Source: JBEDUK01 sp963781595 (GTDB lineage: Bacteria > Actinomycetota > UBA4738). From it: DNA of 64,000 bases. Location of the stretch: contig CAWAGG010000006.1 in NCBI GenBank assembly GCA_963781595.1, positions 992,001-1,056,000 of the forward strand, in the 5' to 3' direction. A program made the translations under genes and the position numbers. Shown piece after piece: positions 34,649-43,700 of the stretch. How positions within the stretch are numbered: the stretch's first letter is position 1; every line of letters starts with the position of its first letter. The notes below the pieces were generated by a model. The model was not told the DNA's origin and did not search any database. It saw only the letters and a program-made list of their open reading frames with translations.

Positions 34649-36010
34649 TCAGCCCAGGCTCCCGTCGGGCACCTCTCGGAAGATCGAGATCTGACCGAAG
34701 CCCGCCTGGAGGTTCAGCACGATCGCGCCGGTGCCCGTCGAGACGCCGAACGTCTGGTCCAGCCGGACACGCATGCCGTCCACCTCGCGCTCCGACGGGT
34801 CGAACGGCTGGCTCCGCAGGCGGATCTGTCCCGCGCCGACCAGCGCGTGGACCTTCACGGGCACGTCGTTCGGCACGACGACGACCAGGGTGCCGAAGCC
34901 CACGGTCGCCGTGATGCTGGCCGATGCGCCGGCGAGGTCGGTGTTCCGCAGGTCGAACCGCATCTCGCCGGCCGTGAGGTGGTACTCGGGCTGGATGTCG
35001 GCGATGGTCACCGGCTGATAGAAGCGCGTGCCGGTGCCGCCCGTGAGCGGCACGTCGATCAGGCTCGCGGCCAGGACGAACGGCACCAGGAGGATCGCCG
35101 GGACGATCAGCCATCGTGCGCGGCCCCACCACGTGCCGACCAGGAGCCCCAGGCCGAGCACGGCGAGCGCGACGGCCAGGTACTGGGCGACGGTCACCGT
35201 GACACCATCGGCCTGATCCACGAGCGCGAGGGTGCCGACGGCGAGCAGCGTGACCCCGAGCGTGACCCATCCCAGGGGCGAACCCTGCCGGCGCCGCGCG
35301 GTCCCGCGCGCGACGGGGTACCCGACCGGGACCGTCGTGGCGCCGGCCGTCGCGGGCTGCAGCGACGAACCCGAGAAGGCGACGCTCGGTGTTGCCGGCA
35401 TCGGCTCCGATGGATCGAACGCCGGAGAGCCGGTCACCGACGCGGCGCCGATGCCGGCCGCAGAGGTCATGGGCACCGCGGACCCGCCGGGGGACACGTC
35501 GGCGCCCGTCCTGCGGTTCCCAGAGCGCTGGTAGAGCAGGACGCCGAACAGGATCAGCGCGGTTCCCCAGACGATCCCCGGCCGGAATGCCCACGAGAAC
35601 GCGCCGTGGTTGCCGATGTCGGACAGGAGCAACGCGATGCCAGCCACCACGAGCGCTCCCCAGATCCACGCGCTGCTCCCGCGCATGCCCCAGTACGTCC
35701 GCTGCCCGAGCGGCGGCGCCGCGGGGTCGTCGGGGCCGGCCTGGACCGGGAGGAGCCACCACGCGAGGAGGTACACGATCAGTCCGGCCCCGCCGAGGAT
35801 CGCGAGGACGACGAACCCGACCCGGAAGAGCACGGGGTCGAGGTCGAAGTACTCACCGAGCCCAGCGCAGACGCCCGCGATCACCTTCTGATCGGTCCGG
35901 CGCGTCAGCCGTCGTGGCCCGGGCGAGGGCCGGGATGGAGGAGCCGGAGCGGTCGTCGGCTGGTCCGGCGGGGGTGGTTCGTTCGTCCTCTGGTGCGTCG
36001 AGTCATCCAT
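34649..36010 (-). CDS. PspC-domain membrane protein with LiaF-like C-terminal domain
   Basis: A 453-residue envelope-stress protein. The proline-rich N-terminus (1-33) precedes a PspC domain (about 36-95) with LTRRTDQKVIAGVCAGLGEYF (two motifs: TRRTDQKVIAG and VCAGLGEYF) and a hydrophobic WWLLP end. Several more helices follow (about 110-330), then a beta-rich C-terminal domain (about 345-453, ITATVGFGTLVVVVPNDVPV) as in LiaF, which restrains LiaS-type kinases. It is divergent from a PspC-containing histidine kinase. The ATG at 36010 is the first one followed by PspC; longer frames upstream are not conserved-looking. Confidence 0.88.
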   Translation of the reverse strand: MDDSTHQRTNEPPPPDQPTTAPAPPSRPSPGPRRLTRRTDQKVIAGVCAGLGEYFDLDPVLFRVGFVVLAILGGAGLIVYLLAWWLLPVQAGPDDPAAPPLGQRTYWGMRGSSAWIWGALVVAGIALLLSDIGNHGAFSWAFRPGIVWGTALILFGVLLYQRSGNRRTGADVSPGGSAVPMTSAAGIGAASVTGSPAFDPSEPMPATPSVAFSGSSLQPATAGATTVPVGYPVARGTARRRQGSPLGWVTLGVTLLAVGTLALVDQADGVTVTVAQYLAVALAVLGLGLLVGTWWGRARWLIVPAILLVPFVLAASLIDVPLTGGTGTRFYQPVTIADIQPEYHLTAGEMRFDLRNTDLAGASASITATVGFGTLVVVVPNDVPVKVHALVGAGQIRLRSQPFDPSEREVDGMRVRLDQTFGVSTGTGAIVLNLQAGFGQISIFREVPDGSLG

Positions 36011-36191
36011 GCGTCGATGATGGGACCGGAACGCCGCGGCTGACATCGGGGATGTCCCCGGACGAACCCTGAGACCGGCCCGAGGCCGCTCAGGGTGCTC
36101 ACCGATGGCTCGGGGCGGTCCGCTGTGGCACCATCGGTTGGGCGCCGTCGATCCGATCGAGCGGCGCGCGTATCCATCGAGGGTTCTCGAG

Positions 36192-37463
36192 ATGAGCGAA
36201 CGATCACATCCGTCTCCACGCGGTCGCCGTGCTTCGTGGCGCCCGGTCCGCAGCACGTCGGACCGGGTGATCGCCGGCGTCGCAGGAGGACTGGCCGAGC
36301 AACTCGGGATCGACGCGGTCGTCGTTCGCCTGGCGTTCGTCGTCCTGGCGTTCGCGGGTGGAGCGGGCGTGGTGATCTACCTGCTGTGCTGGCTGCTCGG
36401 CACCGACGCGCCGCCGGTGCCGCCCACTCGGTCGCGAGACGGTGGCGATCCTCGATCCGAGCCGGGACGCATCCTGGCGGTGAGCCTCGTGGTCGCGGGG
36501 ATCCTCCTGATCCTGCGCGAGCTCGGCGCGTGGTTCGGCGACGGGCTCGTGTGGCCGGTCGCGATCGCCGCGCTCGGGTCGGCGGTGATCTGGACGCGTA
36601 CCGACCGGCCCGGGCGCGAGCGGTTGGCCCGGGCCACGTCGAGGCTCCCACGCGACGCGATCCTGGGCGCGCGGACGGGATGGGCGCCGAGGATCCGGCT
36701 GGTGGCCGGCGCGCTCCTGGTGACGGCGGGGATGGCCGGCCTGCTGGTGGCCAACGACGCGCTGGCCGCGGCACGCGTCGCCCGCGGGATCGTGTTCGCG
36801 GTCCTGGTCACCGTGGCGGGCCTGGCATTGATCCTGGGCCCGTGGGTGTTCCGGCTGATCCGGCAGGTCTCCGAGGAGCGCCGCGACCGGATCCGTTCGG
36901 AGGAACGGGCGGAGATGGCGGCGCACCTCCACGACTCGGTGCTGCAGACGCTCGCGTTGATCCAGCGTTCGTCCTCGGCGCAGGAGATGACGTCGCTCGC
37001 ACGGGGGCAGGAGCGCGAGCTCCGCTCGTGGCTTTACCGGCGGGCTGCGCCGAGCGCCGACGGGAACGGCTCGCGGATGCTGAGCGTCGCGCTGGACGAG
37101 GCGGCCGCGCGGGTCGAACGGATGCACCAGGTTGCGGTCGAGGCCGTCGTCGTCGGCGACGCCCCGATGGACGATCGGGTGCGAGCCCTGGTCGACGCCG
37201 CCGGCGAGGCGATGAACAACGCGGCGAGGCATTCCGGCGCGCGGTCGATCGCGGTCTACTGCGAGGTCGGCGCCGACACGATCAACCTGTACGTGCGCGA
37301 CGAAGGGCAGGGGTTCGACGCGTCGCACGTCCCTCCCGACCGCCGCGGGATCAGCGAATCGATCGTCGGACGGATGGAACGGAGCGGAGGCGTGGCGACG
37401 GTCGTGTCCGAGCCCCGCGAGGGCACCGAGGTGCACCTGCGCATGCCGCGCCCCGACGCCTGA
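36192..37463 (+). CDS. PspC-domain sensor histidine kinase (LiaS/NarX-type)
   Basis: A 423-residue membrane kinase. An N-terminal PspC domain (about 15-80, STSDRVIAGVAGGLAEQLG) is followed by paired helices to about residue 225. Next come a HisKA_3 dimerisation domain with AAHLHDSVLQTLALIQ (phosphoacceptor His247) and an HATPase_c domain (AGEAMNNAARHSGA, VRDEGQGFD, RRGISESI). The ATG at 36192 has GAGGG eight nt upstream; an earlier start at 36105 would add 29 unconserved residues. The response regulator follows after 23 bp. Having PspC in the kinase itself lets it sense membrane stress directly, while the divergent PspC/LiaF-like protein may modulate it. Confidence 0.92.
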   Translation: MSERSHPSPRGRRASWRPVRSTSDRVIAGVAGGLAEQLGIDAVVVRLAFVVLAFAGGAGVVIYLLCWLLGTDAPPVPPTRSRDGGDPRSEPGRILAVSLVVAGILLILRELGAWFGDGLVWPVAIAALGSAVIWTRTDRPGRERLARATSRLPRDAILGARTGWAPRIRLVAGALLVTAGMAGLLVANDALAAARVARGIVFAVLVTVAGLALILGPWVFRLIRQVSEERRDRIRSEERAEMAAHLHDSVLQTLALIQRSSSAQEMTSLARGQERELRSWLYRRAAPSADGNGSRMLSVALDEAAARVERMHQVAVEAVVVGDAPMDDRVRALVDAAGEAMNNAARHSGARSIAVYCEVGADTINLYVRDEGQGFDASHVPPDRRGISESIVGRMERSGGVATVVSEPREGTEVHLRMPRPDA

Positions 37464-37486
37464 AGCGGTGTACGTTCGACGCGGCC

Positions 37487-38194
37487 ATGGGGGACGCGAC
37501 CGCTGCTGCGAGGCATGGGGGGCCGCCGACGAGTGACGCGCGGCCGGGTGCCGAACCGATCCGACTGTTCGTGGTCGACGACCACCGGCTGTTCCTGTCC
37601 GGCGTTCGCACCGAGCTCGGCGGCCCGCGCTTCCGGATCGTCGGCGAGGCGTCGGACGTCGCGTCGGCGGTCGAGGGGATCCGTTCGACCTCACCGGACG
37701 TCGTGCTGCTGGACGTGCACATGCCCGACGGCGGAGGGCTGGCGGTGATCGCCGAGGTCGCATCGAAGGAGCCGGATGTCCGGTTCCTGGCGCTCTCGGT
37801 CTCGGACGCCGCGGAGGACGTCATCGCCGTGATCCGCGCGGGCGCACGAGGGTACGTGACGAAGTCGATCTCGCCCGCCGATCTGGCCGATGCGATCCTC
37901 CGCGTGTACGACGGTGACGCGGTGTTCTCACCGCGCCTGGCGGGGTTCGTCCTGGATGCGTTCGCCGGCGAGGTCTCGGCGACAGGCGTGGACCCGGAGC
38001 TCGATCAGCTGACCGCGCGGGAGCGCGAGGTCCTCCGGTACATCGCGCGCGGGTACGCGTACAAGCAGATCGCGCGGCAGCTGCACATCTCGGTGAAGAC
38101 CGTGGAGACGCACGTGTCCGCGGTGCTGCGGAAGCTGCAGCTGTCGAGCCGGTACGAGCTGACCCGCTGGGCGACCGACCGCAGGCTCGTCTGA
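37487..38194 (+). CDS. NarL/LuxR-type response regulator, partner of the PspC kinase
   Basis: A 235-residue two-domain regulator. The receiver (about 25-140) has VVDDHRLFLSGV with the acidic pocket, VVLLDVHMPDGGG with the phosphoacceptor Asp, and GYVTKSIS with the switch Lys. The C-terminal LuxR helix-turn-helix (about 170-230) has LTAREREVLRYIARGYAYKQ and KTVETHVSAVLRKL. The first ~22 residues (Ala/Gly/Pro-rich) are an extension beyond most NarL proteins. A TACGTT -10-like box lies 10 nt before the ATG, so it may also be transcribed alone. It likely controls the divergent PspC/LiaF-like gene. Confidence 0.93.
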   Translation: MGDATAAARHGGPPTSDARPGAEPIRLFVVDDHRLFLSGVRTELGGPRFRIVGEASDVASAVEGIRSTSPDVVLLDVHMPDGGGLAVIAEVASKEPDVRFLALSVSDAAEDVIAVIRAGARGYVTKSISPADLADAILRVYDGDAVFSPRLAGFVLDAFAGEVSATGVDPELDQLTAREREVLRYIARGYAYKQIARQLHISVKTVETHVSAVLRKLQLSSRYELTRWATDRRLV

Positions 38195-38251
38195 GGCGTC
38201 GAGCCGGCGCCGCCCCACGGATCGCGTCGGAGCGCTCCGATCCTCCGCGCG

Positions 38252-39589
38252 CTACGCCGACGCCAGCGCCTTGTCCAGGACGTCCAGGCCCTCGTTCAGC
38301 AGGCCCTCGTCGATCGTCAGCGGCGGCAGGAGCCGGACGACGTTGTCGTAGGTGCCGCACTTCAGCAGGATCACGCCCTCGGCGAGCGCCGCCGCGAGGA
38401 CCCGGTTCGTCGCGTCCTTGGCGGGCGCCTTCGTCGAACGATCCTCGACCAGCTCGATCGCGCACATCATGCCGCGCCCGCGGACGTCGCCGATCAGCGG
38501 CGACTTCCCCGCGATCTCGCGCAGGCGCCCGAGGATCACGGGCTCCAGGCGCGCTGCGCGATCCGCCCACCCCTCGCGCTCCATCGCATCCACGACGGCG
38601 AGCGCCGCCGCGCACGCGAGCGGGTTCCCGGCGAACGTTCCGCCGAGGCCGCCGACGTGGACGCTGTCCATGATCTCGGCGCGACCGGTCACGCCGGCCA
38701 ACGGCAGCCCGCCGGCGAGCGCCTTCGCCGTCGTCACGATGTCGGGCTCGACCCCCTCGTGCTCGATCGCGAACGTGCGGCCCGTACGGCCGAAGCCGGT
38801 CTGGATCTCGTCGGCGACGAGCACGATCCCGTTCGCCCGTGCGTACCCGGCGAGCGCCGGCACGAACCCCGGCGCGGGGACGATGAACCCGCCCTCGCCC
38901 TGGATCGGCTCGAGCACGATCGCCGCGATCCGGTCCGCGCCGATCTGCTTGTCCATCATGTGCATCGCTTCCTCGGCGCACGACGTCCCGCACTCCTTCG
39001 GCGGCGCGCCCGTCGGGCAGCGGTACGGATAGGACATCGGCATCCGGTAGACCTCGGGCGCGAACGGACCGAGGCCGGACTTGTACGGCATGGCCTTCGC
39101 CGTCATCGTCATCGCCAGCAACGTCCGGCCGTGGAACGAGTGGTCGAACACCACGACCGCCTGCCGCCCGGTCGCATAGCGCGCGATCTTCACCGCGTTC
39201 TCGACCGCCTCCGCGCCGGTGGACACGAACATCGTTTTCTTCGCGAACGACCCCGGGGTGAGGGCGTTCAGGCGCTCTGCGAGCGCCACGTACGGTTCGT
39301 ACTGCGTCACCTGCATGCACGTGTGGGTGAAGCGGTCGAGTTGGGCGCGGACCGCCCCGACGACCTCCGGCGCCGAGTTCCCGGCGTTCAGCACCGCGAT
39401 CCCGGCGCCGAGGTCGATCAGCTGGTTGCCGTCGACGTCGCGGACGATCGCGCCGGAGGCCGCGTCGGCGAACACGTTCGTCGTCGAGCCCAGGCCGGTC
39501 GGCAGGGCCCCCTGCCGGCGCGAGAGCAGTTCTCGCGACCGTGGGCCCGGGATCTCGGTGATCAGCCTGCGCTCCTGCGTGATATCCAT
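38252..39589 (-). CDS. gabT: 4-aminobutyrate aminotransferase (class III)
   Basis: A PLP enzyme of 445 residues that transfers the amino group of GABA to 2-oxoglutarate, giving succinate semialdehyde. The PLP Lys is in TTAKALAGGLPLAG (about residue 286), after VLVADEIQTGFGRTG. FVSTGAEAVENAVKIAR (about 114-130) binds the cofactor phosphate, and the C-terminus has RGMMCAIELVED. The ATG at 39589 follows GGGAGG. It is divergent from a PucR regulator with shared TTGTACG/CGTACAA elements, so that regulator probably controls it. With the aldehyde dehydrogenases at 49,105 and 50,595 it completes putrescine/GABA degradation to succinate. Confidence 0.93.
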   Translation of the reverse strand: MDITQERRLITEIPGPRSRELLSRRQGALPTGLGSTTNVFADAASGAIVRDVDGNQLIDLGAGIAVLNAGNSAPEVVGAVRAQLDRFTHTCMQVTQYEPYVALAERLNALTPGSFAKKTMFVSTGAEAVENAVKIARYATGRQAVVVFDHSFHGRTLLAMTMTAKAMPYKSGLGPFAPEVYRMPMSYPYRCPTGAPPKECGTSCAEEAMHMMDKQIGADRIAAIVLEPIQGEGGFIVPAPGFVPALAGYARANGIVLVADEIQTGFGRTGRTFAIEHEGVEPDIVTTAKALAGGLPLAGVTGRAEIMDSVHVGGLGGTFAGNPLACAAALAVVDAMEREGWADRAARLEPVILGRLREIAGKSPLIGDVRGRGMMCAIELVEDRSTKAPAKDATNRVLAAALAEGVILLKCGTYDNVVRLLPPLTIDEGLLNEGLDVLDKALASA

Positions 39590-39697
39590 GGCTCGCCTCC
39601 CGGAACGGCTCGAGGGATCGGGATCGAAGCGTCACCCCGAGTGTCCACGACCCTCCGACGCCTGTCAGGCCCCTCACCGGGGAATCGCGGGCCGACG

Positions 39698-39781
39698 TTT
39701 GTACGGACCGGAGCAGGCATCGGATCGGAGATGGCCGCCGTCGTGGGTCGATCCGCCAACCCTTTGTACGAACCGTACAAT
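39698..39781 (+). promoter_or_regulatory. PucR-type operator and divergent promoters of pucR and gabT
   Basis: A perfect palindrome TTGTACG-AAC-CGTACAA (39764-39780) overlaps the TACAAT -10 box (39776-39781) that ends 6 nt before the pucR GTG. A related half-site TTTGTACG (39698-39705) lies 65 bp upstream and contains a minus-strand TACAAA that could be the gabT -10. Autorepression plus control of gabT is the natural inference. Confidence 0.6.
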
Positions 39782-39787
39782 CCTCGC

Positions 39788-41332
39788 GTGGCGCTCACGG
39801 TGGGCGAACTGCTCAAGACCTCGTCGTTGCCGCTCGCTCGGCTCACAGGCCGGAAGGGGCTGACGAACCCGATCCGCTGGGTCCACGTGAGCGAGCTCGA
39901 GGACCCGGCGCCGTTCCTCAAGGGCGGCGAGCTGCTGCTGACCGTCGGCCTGGGGATCGGATCGACGGCCGCGAAGCAGCGCGCGTACGTGCGCCGGCTG
40001 ATCGACGCGGGCCTCTCGGGCCTGGGCATCGGTGCGGGGTTCGCGTTCAAGCACTCGCCGAAGGCGCTCGTGGCCGAGGCGGAGAAGGCCGGGTTCCCCG
40101 TGTTCGAGGTCCCGTACGAGACGCCGTTCATCGCGATCACGGAGGTCGTGTTCACGAGGCTCGTCGCCGAGCAGTACGACTTGCTGTCCCGGTCGCTGGA
40201 GGCCGAGCACGCCCTCACGCGCTCGGTGCTCGACGGCAAGGGCATCGATGGGATCGTCGCCGCGCTCACGGCCGAGACGGGGGGGTGGGCGCTCCTGCTG
40301 GACCTGCACGGGCAGCCGCTCGCCGCCTCTCCGCGGTCCGCGTCGCAAGGCGCCGAACGACTGTGGGCCGAGCTGCAGGGCTCGAACCCGAACGGTAGCC
40401 GTTTCAGCCTGTCGGTGATGGACCGGGGGAATCACGTGGCGATCCAGCCGGTGACCAGCCAGGGCCGGATCGACGCCTACCTCGCGCTCGGGAAGCGCGA
40501 TGCGCTGACGCAGTTCGACCGTGTGGTCTCCGCGCACGCGTTGGCCCTGATCGCGCTCGAGCTGTCGAAGGTGCGGGCCGTGAGCGACGCCGAACGCCGG
40601 CTGAAGGGCGACGTGCTCGACCGGATCCTCTCCGGCGACATGGGCGAACCCGAGGCGCGCCGTGCGTTGGAGCGCGTCGGGTTCGACCTGTTCCGGCCGC
40701 TGGCGGCGGTGGCGATGTCGTCGCCCGGCGCGACGCCCGACGCGCTCGCGTCGGCGGCCGAGGAGGTGCTCGAGCACGAGCCGGGCCCACTGGTGGTGTC
40801 GGCTCGCGCTTCGCACACGCTGGTGATCGCGCAGCCGCCGTCGAACGGGTACCTCACGACCTTCCGGTCGAAGCTCGCCGAGCGGCTCGGCGAGCCCGTG
40901 CGGGCCGGCGCGGGGAATCCGGCGACGTTCGACCGCCTGCCGCAGGCCGCCAGGGAAGCCGGGTACGCGCTCCAGGTGTGCGAGACCGAACGCCGTGACG
41001 AGGCCGAGTTCGCCGACCTGGGCACGTATCAACTCCTGCTCTCGCTCCAGGACCCGGAGGCCCTCCGGACGTTCGCCGCGAGCGTCCTCGGCCCGATCGA
41101 CGCCTACGACGAACGTCACGGCGGGCACCTGATCCCGTCGCTGCGAGCGTTCCTGGAGCGGAACGCGCGCTGGGAGGCGGCGGCGAACGACCTGTACGTG
41201 CATCGGCACACGCTCCGGTACCGCATGCGCAAGATCGAGGAGCTGACGCGTCGCGACCTGGCGAACGCCCGCGACCGGATGGAGCTGTTCCTCGCGCTGC
41301 GGGCGCGCGACCTCCTGGCGACGGCCGACTGA
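39788..41332 (+). CDS. PucR-family transcriptional regulator
   Basis: A 514-residue regulator. An N-terminal PucR sensor domain (about 1-125: LTVGELLKTSSLPLARLTG, then WVHVSELEDPAPFLKGGELLL as two joined motifs) is followed by a GGDEF-like/CdaR middle region (about 280-400) and the C-terminal PucR helix-turn-helix (about 455-505, RWEAAANDLYVHRHTLRYRM). PucR proteins govern purine, allantoin, GABA or polyamine use. The GTG at 39788 is chosen because it begins the canonical N-terminus and lies 6 nt after a -10 box. The divergent gabT points to a GABA or polyamine ligand. Confidence 0.92.
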   Translation: MALTVGELLKTSSLPLARLTGRKGLTNPIRWVHVSELEDPAPFLKGGELLLTVGLGIGSTAAKQRAYVRRLIDAGLSGLGIGAGFAFKHSPKALVAEAEKAGFPVFEVPYETPFIAITEVVFTRLVAEQYDLLSRSLEAEHALTRSVLDGKGIDGIVAALTAETGGWALLLDLHGQPLAASPRSASQGAERLWAELQGSNPNGSRFSLSVMDRGNHVAIQPVTSQGRIDAYLALGKRDALTQFDRVVSAHALALIALELSKVRAVSDAERRLKGDVLDRILSGDMGEPEARRALERVGFDLFRPLAAVAMSSPGATPDALASAAEEVLEHEPGPLVVSARASHTLVIAQPPSNGYLTTFRSKLAERLGEPVRAGAGNPATFDRLPQAAREAGYALQVCETERRDEAEFADLGTYQLLLSLQDPEALRTFAASVLGPIDAYDERHGGHLIPSLRAFLERNARWEAAANDLYVHRHTLRYRMRKIEELTRRDLANARDRMELFLALRARDLLATAD

Positions 41333-41365
41333 CGCTCTCGCCCGAACCCCCAAACCTCGGGAGGG

Positions 41366-41406
41366 TTGGCAAGTTCATGCGTATGACTGCATAATCTTGC
41401 AGTCAT
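41366..41406 (+). promoter_or_regulatory. Promoter and ArgR-type operator of the arg operon
   Basis: TTGGCA (41366-41371) and CATAAT (41390-41395), 18 bp apart, form a promoter. An inverted repeat ATGACTGCA-taatct-TGCAGTCAT (41383-41391 and 41398-41406) covers the -10 box and the argC start codon. ArgR (encoded at 45,738) binding here would shut off initiation. The ATG at 41405 is only 9 nt after the -10, so the mRNA is near-leaderless. Confidence 0.65.
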
Positions 41407-42460
41407 GACGACGAAACCCACCGGCGCGATCAGGATCGCGGTGATCGGCGCATCCGGTTACTCGGGCGCCGAGCTGCTCCGGCTGCTCGCCGCGCATCCC
41501 GGATCCGAGGTCGCCCAGCTGACCGCCAACGATGCGGCCGGTGCTCGCGTCACCGAGGTCTTCCCGCACCTGACCCCGTACGCGGACCGGACGTTCGATC
41601 CGATCGACGCCGTCGATCCCGGCGCGGTCGAGGCCGCGTTCGTCGCGCTCCCGTCCGGTCAGAGCGCGGGGATCGTGCCCGACCTCGTCGGCGCCGACGT
41701 GCGGGTGGTGGACCTCGGCGGCGACTTCCGGCTCCCGGCCGACGCCTACCCGGAGTGGTACGGGTTCGAGCACCCGGAGCCTGCGTGGCTCGACAAGGCC
41801 GCGTACGGCCTGACCGAGCTGTTCCGCGAGTCGATCATCGACGCGCCGCTCGTCGCGAATCCCGGCTGCTACCCGACACCGGTGGCGCTGGGCCTCGCGC
41901 CGCTCCTGCGCCAAGGCATGATCCTGCCCGGCGGGCTCGTCGTCGACGGGAAGTCCGGCATCTCCGGGGCCGGGAAGCGCCCGACGCCGGCGTCGCACTT
42001 CGCCGCCCTCGACGGGAGCGTGCAGGCCTATCGGGTCGGGCGTCACCAGCACACGCCAGAGATCGAACGCGCGATCGGCATGTCCTCGCATGTGCCGGTG
42101 ACGGTGACGTTCGTACCGCACCTGGTTCCCGCCGTCCGCGGGATCGTGACCACGACGTACGCGCGCTTGATGCCGACCGCCGCGCCGGACGCCCTCCGCT
42201 CGGTCCTCGCGACGACGTACCTCGACGAGCCGTTCGTCCGCGTCCTGCCGGAGGGGACGATGCCGGACCCGAAGCGCGTCCTCGGGACCAACGTCTGCGA
42301 GCTTGCGGTCGAGGTGGACGAGCACGCGGGCACGGCGGTCGTCGTCGGCGCGATCGACAACCTGGGAAAGGGAGCCGCAGGCCAGGCGGTACAGAACCTG
42401 AACCTGATGTTCGGGTTCGACGAGACCGACGGCTTGTCGACGGTGGGGATCTACCCATGA
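41405..42460 (+). CDS. argC: N-acetyl-gamma-glutamyl-phosphate reductase
   Basis: The third step of arginine synthesis: NADPH-dependent reduction of N-acetylglutamyl phosphate to the semialdehyde. It is 351 residues. The NADP loop is VIGASGYSGAELLRLL (about 12-27), the catalytic Cys is in LVANPGCYPTPVAL (about residue 155), and GKSGISGAGK and HQHTPEIERAIG follow, with the conserved His residues. It is the first gene of the operon, overlapping argJ by 4 bp. It is controlled from the operator at 41366-41406. Confidence 0.96.
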   Translation: MTTKPTGAIRIAVIGASGYSGAELLRLLAAHPGSEVAQLTANDAAGARVTEVFPHLTPYADRTFDPIDAVDPGAVEAAFVALPSGQSAGIVPDLVGADVRVVDLGGDFRLPADAYPEWYGFEHPEPAWLDKAAYGLTELFRESIIDAPLVANPGCYPTPVALGLAPLLRQGMILPGGLVVDGKSGISGAGKRPTPASHFAALDGSVQAYRVGRHQHTPEIERAIGMSSHVPVTVTFVPHLVPAVRGIVTTTYARLMPTAAPDALRSVLATTYLDEPFVRVLPEGTMPDPKRVLGTNVCELAVEVDEHAGTAVVVGAIDNLGKGAAGQAVQNLNLMFGFDETDGLSTVGIYP

Positions 42461-43700
42461 GCGCGGACCCCCTCGCTGCGCGTTCGATCGTCGCGTCGCC
42501 CGACGCGATGCCGCGCGACGCGACGTCGCCCACTGAGCCGTCCGGCGTGACGGCCCCGAGCGGATTCGTCGCGGCCGGAGTGGCATCCGGCCTGAAGGCC
42601 AGCGGGAAGCCCGACCTCGGCCTGCTCGTCTCGGACCGGCCGGCGTCTGCGGCAGGCATCTTCACCACGAACGTGTTCGCTGCGGCGCCCGTCCACGCGT
42701 GCCGGCGGCGGCTGCTGGACGGTTCGGCCCGCGCGGTCGTGGTGAACAGCGGGCAGGCGAACGCAGGGACCGGCCGGCATGGTGCGGCCGACGCCGAACG
42801 CGTAGCGTCCGCCGCCGCGTGGACGCTCGGCCTGGATCCCCGCTCGGTGCTGCCGTGTTCCACCGGCGTGATCGGCGCCCGGATCCCCGTCGGTGCGGCC
42901 ATCGCGGGTGTGGAGGCCGCCGCGGGATCCTCGCGCGAGCCGGCGGCGGCGCCTTCGCCCAGGCGATCCGTACGACCGACCGGGTCTCGAAGGAGACCGT
43001 GGTCGAGGGCGCGGGCTTCACCCTCGGCGGATGCGCGAAGGGTGCGGGCATGATCGCCCCGGACCTGGCGACCTTGCTGGTGTTCCTGACCACCGACGCC
43101 GAGAGCGATCCCGCGACCGTCCGTACGGCGCTCCGGGAGGGCGCCGGACCGATCTGGAACGCCCTGACGATCGATGGGTGTTCGAGCACGAACGACTCGG
43201 TTCTGCTGCTCGCGAACGGCGCGTCCGGGACGCGTCCGTCGGCCGCGGAGCTCACCGGAGCGGTCGCGGAGGCGACGAGGGATCTCGCGGCCCAGGTCGT
43301 GGCCGACGCCGAGGGTTCGACGACGTCGCTGGTCGTGCACGTGGACGGCGCGGCGAGCGACGATGACGCGCGGACGGTCGCGAGGTCCGTGGCGGGCTCG
43401 CTGCTGATCAAGACCGCGGTCTTCGGCAGGGATCCGAACCCCGGCCGGATCCTGCAGGCGGTGGGCGCATCGGGGCCGGCGTTCGAACCGCTCGACGTGG
43501 ACGCGTGGATCGCCGGCCATCGCGTGGTCGATCGCGGCCGCGTGCCGGACGGGTTCGACCCGGCACCGGTCTCGGCAGCGATGGACGCCGCCGAGATCGT
43601 GCTCCGGGTCCGGCTGGGTGACGGTCCCGGGATCGCGACATCGTTCGGCTGCGACCTCGGCTACGAGTACGTCCGGATCAACAGCGAGTACTCGACGTGA
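42457..43700 (+). CDS. argJ: Glutamate N-acetyltransferase (ornithine acetyltransferase), frameshifted as read
   Basis: A bifunctional enzyme that recycles the acetyl group from N-acetylornithine to glutamate; it self-cleaves at Ala-Thr. The self-cleavage site is intact in KGAGMIAPDLATLLVF. N-terminal blocks (VTAPSGFVAAGVASGLK, VVNSGQANAGTG, STGVIGARIPV) are read in one frame from 42457. From about 42940 the conserved sequence (GGGAFAQAIRTTDRVSKE onward, to NSEYST) continues in another frame, so a one-base indel lies at about 42925-42960 in a GC-rich run. The sequence on both sides is fully conserved and every other enzyme of the operon is intact, which favours a sequencing error. Confidence 0.88.

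Noticed and set aside
38195..38251. CGGAGCGCTCCG palindrome between the response regulator and gabT as a terminator
   Set aside because: It has no loop and no U-tract; such palindromes arise easily in this GC-rich DNA.
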